Part shown: positions 8,132 to 14,596 of the stretch, in pieces
Layout of the letters: every line of letters starts with the position of its first letter
Numbering within the stretch: position 1 is the stretch's first letter
Assembly (NCBI GenBank): GCA_946479985.1
Contig: CAMLIF010000059.1
Coordinates: forward strand, 1 to 23,657
Reading direction: 5' to 3'
Origin: an uncultured Flavobacteriales bacterium
GTDB lineage: Bacteria > Bacteroidota > Bacteroidia > Flavobacteriales > Crocinitomicaceae
Length of the DNA stretch: 23,657 bases
The notes under the pieces: model-generated
Seen by the model: the letters and a program-made list of their open reading frames with translations, nothing else
The model's database searches: none
Told to the model about the DNA's origin: nothing
Program-made: the position numbers and the translations under genes

Positions 8132-10378
8132 TTATTCCGTTTCACCAAGGAGCATATACTTCATTGGTTCATTCATCCCTTCGAAGTAAATAAAGACAGG
8201 CTGATTGAAAATTCCGCGAGGCGCATCTCCGGATTGTTTTACCTGTACCTCAATAAACGATTGTTTTGGAATTGTTTTGGAATATTCAAAACTCAAGAGC
8301 GAATCTGCAGTTTCTATCTTGCTGATTATGACAGGTGTTTCATCTGAATTGTAAATTCTGAATTTTGTATTAATCTTTGTTCCGGCAGGAATTTTACCGA
8401 CTACTAACGACGTTGGCAGCAAATCTATTTTGAAGAAAAGGCTATCTGTATCAAGATAACTTACACTTTGAATTTCAATTTTCCGTTCCCGTGCTGCAGC
8501 TCTTGAGAATACGGAATTCTTTACATCATTCGGATTGTCACTTGTTACCTGGTTTGCTGTATATTCTCCGAACGGAACACCTATTACTTCCAATTTTCCA
8601 CCGTTGGCAGCCGTTCCTTTCAGATAGGGAGCAAAAGCACCTCCTTCGGCAACCATCAGATGGTTCACCAGCGATGCAATACGACGTTTCGTTAGTGCAA
8701 CATTGTAATCTGTTTTGGCAAGAGGAGAAGCAAAACCACGTACCGAAAGACGAATTTTATAACCTTTCTCTAATTCTTCCAATAAAAGTGATTTGAACTG
8801 GGAGAGGTCTTTAACTCCCTGCTCAACATATTCGGTGAAGAAATCTTCGATATCTTCTTCCGCATCACTGATCTTAGTACCGCTCAATCCTTTGGAATAT
8901 TCTTTTTTGTATTCGGGGATCATCGCAACATAATCGGTATATGCATCCATGTAGTTTACCCTGGAAGTGGTTTCTTTTGAACGCGGATCCGGAATATCGT
9001 TATGGAAGTAGAGCGTCACAGGCAAGCGTTTATTCAGCTCTTCAAGGGTTTCTTTTTTACTGATCGGAGGTTCATTACCCGGAATTACCGGTGGTGAAAA
9101 AGCGAAAATATCACTGCAGCAGGTAGGATTCTTTGCATATAAAACTCCTAGTCGGTTGCTCGAAACAAATGATGAATCACCATCTCTGAAAAAGTAATTG
9201 TCGTTTGCCTGGCTGTTTATAGGAAGTCCTGCATTTTGAGGCTGTGTGAAACTTCCGTTTTTCAGTTCTATGTAATGAACATCGTAGCCACCGAAACCGT
9301 CCCACCAGGTGGATGAGAAGTAAATGCGATTGGTTTCTGCATCGAACCAGGGCGAAATTTCATTGTCGGGCGAATTCACGTTACTGAGTTTCTTTACTTT
9401 CCCGAATTGATTTCCTGCATTCTTCAAAACGGTGAAATACAAATCCATTCCACCTTCACCGTCTTCTCTGTCGGATGAAAATAGCAGCCATTCCTCGTTT
9501 TGAATAAAAGCAATTCCCGGAGTAGTATTTGTTGTTCCTGCTTCGTTTACAATTTCACTCAGTTTTTCAGGCTTGCTCCATTTCCCGTCTGAATAATAGG
9601 AAACCATAATTGAACAGTCGGAAGTGTCATTTTCAACAACGCATGAACTGAAATAAAAACGTTTTTTGTCTAATGAGAATACACCATTTCCTGTATTGAG
9701 ATCCGGGAAATTCAATTCCTTGATAGCACGCATAGTACCGGTTGAATCTTGCCATGGAAATAAAAAAAGCTTGTGCTTGTATTCCGTGCCGTAGATTTCC
9801 TGGTTGATATTACTGGAATCGCCGCGCAGGGAAGAATAGATAAATTGATTGTCGTAAATAATATGACCAAACTCCGCGTCTTTTGTGTTCAAACCTTCAG
9901 GAAGCTGAACAGGAACAACATCTGCAGTATCTTTTAGCGCCGACTGAGCCCAAAGACAGGATTCCATTTCCCGTTTTGATTTCAGATAGAGATAACCCCG
10001 TTTGTCTTTCGCGTATTTTTTCTTGGCGATTTTCAATAACTCTAATGCTTTGGAATAGTGGCCGCATTGTTTTTCCATGAGCGCATATTGCAGCAAACTG
10101 GAGGGAAACATGGCGGTTTCTTCTTTTTCGTAGACTTTTTTGTAATAATATGCCGCTTTGGGGTAATCTTTGTACGCACGATTTGTTTCCGCCATTTTCC
10201 ATTGAACAGCAATTGAAACCGAATCAATTTCCATTGCTTTTTCATAGTACTCCAGGGCATATAAATAATCACCTTTCCTAAATTGCTCATCTGCAAACTC
10301 CAGGTATTTTCCCATCATGTTCTGAGAAAATGCCATTGCTGGCAAACAGAATAGCGCTATTAGATATAATCTGGACAT
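8132..10378 (-). CDS. TPR-PD40-OmpA-like envelope protein (PorE-like architecture)
   Basis: This 748-residue protein has a signal peptide (residues 1 to about 18, cut before QNMMGKY). It then has TPR repeats (about 22-150, e.g. GDYLYALEYYEKAMEID), a PD40/WD40-like beta-propeller (about 160-440, e.g. WLLFSSDREDGEGGMDLYF, IYFSSTWWDGFGGYDVHYI), an OmpA-like domain (about 540-640, VRGFASPLAKTDYN then LTKRRI), and a C-terminal DUF1573-like beta domain (about 648-745). TPR, propeller and OmpA-like domain in that order is the architecture of PorE, which tethers the T9SS to peptidoglycan. The extra C-terminal domain, and a Ser in place of the OmpA Asp that contacts diaminopimelate, make it a divergent paralogue rather than PorE itself. 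Its start lies 19 bases inside the PorP/SprF-like gene, so the pair is one unit. Confidence 0.8.
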   Translation of the reverse strand: MSRLYLIALFCLPAMAFSQNMMGKYLEFADEQFRKGDYLYALEYYEKAMEIDSVSIAVQWKMAETNRAYKDYPKAAYYYKKVYEKEETAMFPSSLLQYALMEKQCGHYSKALELLKIAKKKYAKDKRGYLYLKSKREMESCLWAQSALKDTADVVPVQLPEGLNTKDAEFGHIIYDNQFIYSSLRGDSSNINQEIYGTEYKHKLFLFPWQDSTGTMRAIKELNFPDLNTGNGVFSLDKKRFYFSSCVVENDTSDCSIMVSYYSDGKWSKPEKLSEIVNEAGTTNTTPGIAFIQNEEWLLFSSDREDGEGGMDLYFTVLKNAGNQFGKVKKLSNVNSPDNEISPWFDAETNRIYFSSTWWDGFGGYDVHYIELKNGSFTQPQNAGLPINSQANDNYFFRDGDSSFVSSNRLGVLYAKNPTCCSDIFAFSPPVIPGNEPPISKKETLEELNKRLPVTLYFHNDIPDPRSKETTSRVNYMDAYTDYVAMIPEYKKEYSKGLSGTKISDAEEDIEDFFTEYVEQGVKDLSQFKSLLLEELEKGYKIRLSVRGFASPLAKTDYNVALTKRRIASLVNHLMVAEGGAFAPYLKGTAANGGKLEVIGVPFGEYTANQVTSDNPNDVKNSVFSRAAARERKIEIQSVSYLDTDSLFFKIDLLPTSLVVGKIPAGTKINTKFRIYNSDETPVIISKIETADSLLSFEYSKTIPKQSFIEVQVKQSGDAPRGIFNQPVFIYFEGMNEPMKYMLLGETE

Positions 10379-11388
10379 ATTCTGTGTTTTATTGCTGCAG
10401 GCTTGAAGCGTTTAATAATGTAGTGAGCAGATAATTCTAGTCCGCCGCGAGCGTTACTTGCAGGAATCAGTTTGGAGATATTTGTATCGTAACTTAGCGC
10501 GAATGACCAATTGTCAATGGCAATTCCTGCACGGATAATTACTGCATCACGGCTTCTGAACCAAATTCCGCCGTCAACTGCCTGGTATTTGCCTAGCTTG
10601 TCAACCAGGTAATACCGTAATTGCGCACCGGGAAGAAACTCGCGGTATTTTCCCTGCAGATTAAAACTAAAACCGGGAATAATGGCAATATCGGAATTGA
10701 TTCTTCTGTCGTAAACGGCGAATGTGCTAATACGTATGTCACGCTGCAGCGGATTTCCATAAAAACTCTGGTCAGGCCTGTTTAGATTGTGCCCGCTTAA
10801 TCCGGCGGTGAGTTTTTCTTTGGTCGATTTATTCCATTGATAAACCAATCCTGCCGATACATTGATATTTGTTTTACTGGTGTTGTTCAGGAATTCATTA
10901 CTTGGCAAAGACGGATCGAAGTTTATTCCGTTGAATTGATTATCAAAATAGAATTTGGTTTCGTCGAGCGTGCGGTAGTTCATTCCAAATTGCAGAGCCG
11001 CAGAAACCGTATGAACAGAATCGTTATCCAGCTGGATAGTTTTGCCTAAACTTCCGTTTAATTCCACCGTTTGGAACTTTCCGTCACCAACCTGGTCGTG
11101 AAAAAACAGAATTCCATAGTTCAAACCCTTCTTTTTCCATTTGGAATCCATGGCAATAGCTACGGTTGAGAAGGGAACGGAAACCTGGCGCCATTGATCT
11201 TTGTAATTTGCTGTAAAGCGAAAATCACCGTCGAATAAACCTGAATTGGCCGGATTTTGGTAAATAGGCTGACGATTAACATGCGAAAAGTGTATATCCT
11301 GACCATACGCAGCATTCATTCCCTGAAAAAGAATGAGAAGTAGCAAGCAGCGTATCGAAATTCGAACCAAAGTCAAGGTGTTTTGCAT
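10360..11388 (-). CDS. PorP/SprF-family outer-membrane protein
   Basis: This protein of 342 residues is a predicted outer-membrane beta-barrel of the PorP/SprF family. The signature is at the mature N-terminus: QDIHFSHVNRQPIYQNPANS, followed by GDFRFTANYKDQWR and, near the C-terminus, SFALSYDTNISKL. I start it at the ATG at 11388 (MQNTLTLVRIS), which gives a proper signal peptide ending NAAYG. The frame is open another 21 codons upstream, but that extension has no signal-peptide character. PorP assembles with PorK, PorN and PorE at the periphery of the T9SS, and SprF is needed to secrete SprB-type adhesins. Family members paired with OmpA-like proteins are common in Flavobacteriales. The gene overlaps the following PorE-like gene by 19 bases. 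No T9SS cargo adjoins it. Confidence 0.87.
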   Translation of the reverse strand: MQNTLTLVRISIRCLLLLILFQGMNAAYGQDIHFSHVNRQPIYQNPANSGLFDGDFRFTANYKDQWRQVSVPFSTVAIAMDSKWKKKGLNYGILFFHDQVGDGKFQTVELNGSLGKTIQLDNDSVHTVSAALQFGMNYRTLDETKFYFDNQFNGINFDPSLPSNEFLNNTSKTNINVSAGLVYQWNKSTKEKLTAGLSGHNLNRPDQSFYGNPLQRDIRISTFAVYDRRINSDIAIIPGFSFNLQGKYREFLPGAQLRYYLVDKLGKYQAVDGGIWFRSRDAVIIRAGIAIDNWSFALSYDTNISKLIPASNARGGLELSAHYIIKRFKPAAIKHRICPDYI

Positions 11389-11502
11389 CTTAGTTGAGTT
11401 AAAAATACACCAAACATTCTGATTTTCCGGCATTCGGCATGAAAATTCCATCTGTAATCCAATTACTTCAAATCAATAAATTCAACCATTCAGGAAAGCC
11501 TC

Positions 11503-11534
11503 TTGAAATCAACGCAGAAATATTTATATCTTTC
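11503..11534 (+). promoter_or_regulatory. Possible promoter of the small secreted protein gene
   Basis: TTG (11503-11505), a 21-base spacer and TATCTTTC (11527-11534) match the Bacteroidota -33/-7 pattern in all but the last base. The -7 box lies 17 bases before the ATG at 11552, giving a short leader. It lies in the 163-base divergent gap between this gene and the PorP/SprF-like gene. Confidence 0.4.
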
Positions 11535-11551
11535 CATAAAAATCTCCAGAT

Positions 11552-11956
11552 ATGAAAAAAAGCATCCTTTCCCTTGGTCTCGTTGCTCTAGCTGTTTGTT
11601 TATTGTCTTTTGCTTCAAGCAGCAGGGGAGTTGTGAAGGATAAATATCCTTTTCTTGCAGGTGAGTATGAGCTGATTGTTATTTATAATGAAGGAAAGGT
11701 TGAAGAGTCTGTTATTGAAGGAGAAATCACAATGAAAATCACGAAGGGTGATGCAATGATGATCTATAATAACGGAAAAAAGGTCAGCAAGTTCACGATC
11801 AATGATGGGCGCGCACCATTGTCGATGGGAAATGAGGATTACGTGATGTTTAATCTGAAGAACGAAAATTTTCCATTGTTTTACAAAGGTGATTCCATAA
11901 TTCAGTTCATCTATCCGAACGAGTATTCTGATAATTATTTCCGTAAAATCAAGTAA
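11552..11956 (+). CDS. Small secreted protein of unknown function
   Basis: I do not recognise this 134-residue protein. Residues 1 to about 23 form a clear signal peptide (MKK, then a hydrophobic core ending SFASSS). The remaining ~110 residues are beta-rich, with alternating strands such as GEYELIVIYNEGKVEES, EITMKITKGDAMMIYNNGKK and DYVMFNLKN, and no cysteines, so a small lipocalin-like or beta-sandwich fold is plausible. There is no lipobox and no T9SS domain, so it is probably periplasmic. The stop codon lies only 3 bases before the ATG of the histidine kinase gene, so the two are translated from one message. The tight coupling makes a sensory or accessory role for the kinase possible, but nothing in the sequence proves it. 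Confidence 0.75.
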   Translation: MKKSILSLGLVALAVCLLSFASSSRGVVKDKYPFLAGEYELIVIYNEGKVEESVIEGEITMKITKGDAMMIYNNGKKVSKFTINDGRAPLSMGNEDYVMFNLKNENFPLFYKGDSIIQFIYPNEYSDNYFRKIK

Positions 11957-11959
11957 TTG

Positions 11960-13165
11960 ATGGGTTGGTTCTATCCGGATACCGACAAGTACGACGATTA
12001 TATCGACAAAGGTCGGTACGTGATGTTGTGGAGGATAACCGTGTTTTTCATCCTGATTTTTTTCTCATTAGCCATTGCAACCTGGTTTTATGATCGGGTT
12101 TCTACGTTAATTTACGGCAGCATCTGGATCATTGCCATCTTTTGTCTTTTGTACCTCAGGTATTATCGGGATCTGAAACGAATCTGTTATGTTTATTCCA
12201 TTGCCGGAACTGCAATTCTGAGCGTTTCATGTAATCTGAATACAGGCTTAATTCATACACCTGATTTCTTTTGGGCTTTTGCAGTGATCGTTTTCACATT
12301 TACAACTCTGAATAGCCGGCTTGGCTGGCTCGTAATTGGATGTTTCGGGATAATTGTGACTGTTCATTTCTGTTTCTTTTTTGAAACACTCTATATGAGT
12401 CTCGGTTTTCACACTGTACTTGAGATGATCGGATTGACTGTTGAAACCTTGATTGCATTGAGCGTTTCAGGATACTTTATTTCTCAGCATATCATTTTTA
12501 TGCGCTATACTGACGCAAAAATGTCGCTTGCCAACGCCGAGCTTGAACTTCAGAATCAAATTATCCAGCGTAAAAGTGATGAGAACGCTATCCTGGTAAA
12601 AGAAATTCACCACCGCGTAAAGAACAATTTGCAGATCATTATCAGTTTATTACGCATGCACCGTGACGAAGTTGGCTCGAGCGAAGCAAAAAAGGATTTC
12701 GATGAAGCGATCAACAGGATTTTATCTATGGCGTTGCTGCATCAGCAGATGTATCGTGAAAAGGAATTATCGCGATTTAGCCTGGGAGAATACATTCAGA
12801 GTTTGTCTACAGATATTGTGAACTCCTACAAAAGGGAAAATCAAATCATTCTGTGCAAACTCCAGGTGCGCGATTTTCAGCTAAAACTGGAATCTATTGT
12901 TCCATTAGGATTAATGATCAATGAGTTGATCTCGAATTCATTAAAACATGCGTTTAATCAATCGTCGAAGGGTGAGATAGTTATTGTCTTGCAGGAAACG
13001 GAAAATGGTTTTTATCTGAAATACAGTGATGACGGAACCTGGGTTAATGACGAACTGCTGGTGCAGGGATTTGGCCTGGACCTGGTTCAGTTACTGGCAG
13101 AACAATTAAACGGAATCCTGAAACGAACAGGAAGCACTTTCGAATTAACGGTTGATAACAGTTAG
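11960..13165 (+). CDS. Membrane histidine kinase, HisKA_2 family
   Basis: This sensor kinase of 401 residues starts at the ATG at 11960, just after the upstream stop; the in-frame TTG at 11957 could extend it by only one residue. About six transmembrane helices fill residues ~25-180, with only short loops and thus no large extracytoplasmic sensor. A short helical linker (SLANAELELQNQIIQRKSDE) leads to the HisKA_2 phosphoacceptor motif KEIHHRVKNNLQII, typical of the Pdr-like/HWE-related class. The ATPase domain shows the N box INELISNSLKHAF and a divergent G region, DDGTWVND then GFGLDLVQLL. No response regulator gene is adjacent, so it is an orphan kinase. The gene ends in a 4-base tail-to-tail overlap with the lipoprotein gene. 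The stimulus may be membrane-borne or relayed by the coupled secreted protein. Confidence 0.87.
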   Translation: MGWFYPDTDKYDDYIDKGRYVMLWRITVFFILIFFSLAIATWFYDRVSTLIYGSIWIIAIFCLLYLRYYRDLKRICYVYSIAGTAILSVSCNLNTGLIHTPDFFWAFAVIVFTFTTLNSRLGWLVIGCFGIIVTVHFCFFFETLYMSLGFHTVLEMIGLTVETLIALSVSGYFISQHIIFMRYTDAKMSLANAELELQNQIIQRKSDENAILVKEIHHRVKNNLQIIISLLRMHRDEVGSSEAKKDFDEAINRILSMALLHQQMYREKELSRFSLGEYIQSLSTDIVNSYKRENQIILCKLQVRDFQLKLESIVPLGLMINELISNSLKHAFNQSSKGEIVIVLQETENGFYLKYSDDGTWVNDELLVQGFGLDLVQLLAEQLNGILKRTGSTFELTVDNS

Positions 13166-13776
13166 TTTTTACTTGTGGTAATTCCAATTAATTGCCCCTT
13201 TTTTACCTTCGCTCCGTGTTTCTTCAGCCAATCAATTGATGCATAATCCCTTTTCGACAAATGGAAACTGTTTTTCATTTTGCGTTCCTTTTTTAACAAA
13301 TCGTTGTACGTTGCAACAAAATTGCTGTTGCCAAAATGCATAGCTTCTTCACGAAATTCAATTTTCGGGAATACGGGTGTTAAACTGTCAAGTTTTAGAT
13401 TTTTGGAGAACAATTGCCATTTCGGGAGAACTGCTGCCAGATCATCGGGGCAGGTTTGAATCAAAGAATCAATGAGCTGTTTACATTTTTTCTTTTCATT
13501 GTAGATCAATTCAAAGCTTTTCGAATTGTCGATCCGGTAAAGAACTGCTCCCTTTCGAATTCCTTTGCTCGGGTTTAGCCATTCCAATATTCCTGCATTC
13601 TGCGAGAAGATAGAATCAGTGTTTTCGGAAACGGTGGATGGATTCTGATCTTTTGATTCTGGAGCAGGTTCCTGAGATTCAGAAGCGTGTTTCTGAGTTA
13701 CATGGGCGTTCTCCGGCTCGTCAGAGCAAGAGAAAAGAATAAGAAATAAGAAAAAAACGAGGTTGTGATTTTTCAT
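13162..13776 (-). CDS. Predicted lipoprotein of unknown function
   Basis: This 204-residue protein begins with a hydrophobic leader ending in a lipobox, ILFSC, with Cys17 as the probable lipidated residue. A polar Glu/Ser/Pro-rich linker at about 18-58 follows, as often seen in tethered Bacteroidota lipoproteins. The rest (about 60-204) is mixed, with Lys-rich helices and a final beta segment KVKKGQLIGITTSKN. I recognise no family. Its last codons overlap the end of the convergent kinase gene by 4 bases (TTAG read both ways), and no terminator hairpin is visible between them, so the two transcripts would overlap. Function unknown. Confidence 0.72.
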   Translation of the reverse strand: MKNHNLVFFLFLILFSCSDEPENAHVTQKHASESQEPAPESKDQNPSTVSENTDSIFSQNAGILEWLNPSKGIRKGAVLYRIDNSKSFELIYNEKKKCKQLIDSLIQTCPDDLAAVLPKWQLFSKNLKLDSLTPVFPKIEFREEAMHFGNSNFVATYNDLLKKERKMKNSFHLSKRDYASIDWLKKHGAKVKKGQLIGITTSKN

Positions 13777-13937
13777 TGCACACTAATATAAGTAAAAAAC
13801 GAGGATGAGAGTTTGTTCATCGTTCAACAACTTTGCTTACAATTTGTTTAATCAATGGTTCATTACTTTGATTTGAATGTTAATAACTTCGTTAACATTT
13901 ACATAACGACCTGCCTCATATCGCACGCTGATTCGCC

Positions 13938-13945
13938 TATTTTTG
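13938..13945 (+). promoter_or_regulatory. Possible -7 box upstream of the 178-residue hypothetical gene
   Basis: TATTTTTG matches TAnnTTTG and lies 18 bases before the ATG at 13964. No TTG occurs at the standard spacing. Further upstream, at 13879-13896, an inverted repeat GTTAA ... TTAAC lies in the 187-base divergent region. This could be an operator, but TAAC-rich DNA is common in such intergenic regions. Confidence 0.3.
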
Positions 13946-13963
13946 TCTTAGAACGAAGAAGAT

Positions 13964-14500
13964 ATGCTGGTATTTAAGAAAAAAGTTTCCGATAATCAAT
14001 TGGCGAATGTATTCCTGAACGGAGTACTCGACGTAGTTGAGGTTGGCTTTCCAGAGGTTGCAAGTTTAATCAACGACGATCCCGCATTCGTACAATCACC
14101 AAACATTACTGCTGAAGACAGTGACCAATTTGCCATTATTATATTAGTAGCAAATTTATCTTTTTTAGAGAACACGTTCGAAGTAGATCAGGCTGCACGC
14201 ATTGAAGCGCTTATTTTCGATAAATTGAGCGTTATCATGCAGGCTTCACCAGCTGAGGTTGAAAGTACTGTTAGAGAATACCAGAAATTTTTGTCACGCG
14301 TAAATCATCCTTCAAAAAACATGATTTATGCCATTTCTAAAGCGATCTTCCATAAATACGGATTGAATCATTTCCAGGATGAATATTTTAAACGTTTGCA
14401 AGCACCAAATCCATTATTCTTAAAACGAATGGATCAGGTGGTTGATCAATTCCTTTGGGATTGGGACGCATTTTTCAAAAAATACAAAATAGAGGAATAA
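13964..14500 (+). CDS. Conserved-looking cytoplasmic hypothetical protein
   Basis: This 178-residue protein has no signal peptide, lipobox or transmembrane segment. The N-terminal ~90 residues contain acidic stretches (SLINDDPAF, ITAEDSDQFA) and a hydrophobic segment FAIIILVANLSFLEN too short and polar-flanked for a membrane anchor. The C-terminal half looks mostly helical and is aromatic and basic (HKYGLNHFQDEYFKRL, FLWDWDAFFKKYKIEE). I do not recognise a family. It is a single-gene unit with a -7-like box in front, and its stop codon lies inside the terminator hairpin that follows. Codon use resembles that of its neighbours, so it is probably a native gene of the lineage. Function unknown. 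Confidence 0.75.
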   Translation: MLVFKKKVSDNQLANVFLNGVLDVVEVGFPEVASLINDDPAFVQSPNITAEDSDQFAIIILVANLSFLENTFEVDQAARIEALIFDKLSVIMQASPAEVESTVREYQKFLSRVNHPSKNMIYAISKAIFHKYGLNHFQDEYFKRLQAPNPLFLKRMDQVVDQFLWDWDAFFKKYKIEE

Positions 14501-14517
14501 CATTCCTCTATTTTTTT
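14487..14517 (+). terminator. Intrinsic terminator overlapping the end of the hypothetical gene
   Basis: Arms AAATAGAGGAAT (14487-14498) and ATTCCTCTATTT (14502-14513) form a perfect 12-bp stem with a 3-base loop, followed by T to 14517. The stop codon TAA (14498-14500) is part of the hairpin. Confidence 0.82.
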
Positions 14518-14525
14518 GTAAATAT

Positions 14526-14563
14526 GTAGGGACAAGTAGGGACAAGTCGCGACTTGTCCCTAC
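14526..14563. repeat. REP-like palindrome with a partial tandem copy
   Basis: A perfect 28-base palindrome spans 14536-14563, with half-arm GTAGGGACAAGTCG and its exact reverse complement. It is preceded by a 10-base direct copy of the arm's start, GTAGGGACAA, at 14526-14535. The arm is G/C-rich against an AT-rich intergenic background. Short palindromes built on GTAGGGAC are, as I recall, dispersed in many copies in Bacteroidota and some other phyla, in the manner of REP elements mobilised by RAYT transposases. No T-run follows closely, so a terminator role is less likely. It lies 34 bases before the acs start. Confidence 0.75.
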
Positions 14564-14596
14564 TTTGTTTTATTATTGTCATTACATTTTTTTTAA

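Noticed and set aside
9883..10296. Several overlapping reading frames on both strands within the TPR region of the PorE-like gene
   Set aside because: They are out-of-frame shadows of the 748-residue gene with atypical composition and no domain character.
8132..10378. Assignment as the canonical T9SS component PorE
   Set aside because: The architecture is similar, but the OmpA ligand residue differs and a DUF1573-like domain is added; PorP-linked paralogues are frequent, so only a PorE-like label is justified.
11389..11451. A 21-residue N-terminal extension of the PorP/SprF-like protein
   Set aside because: The ATG at 11388 is followed by a complete signal peptide; the extension would bury it and has no family match.
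14526..14563. CRISPR array or phage attachment site
   Set aside because: There are only two adjacent 10-base copies with no spacers, no cas genes and no integrase. A REP-like palindrome explains it better.
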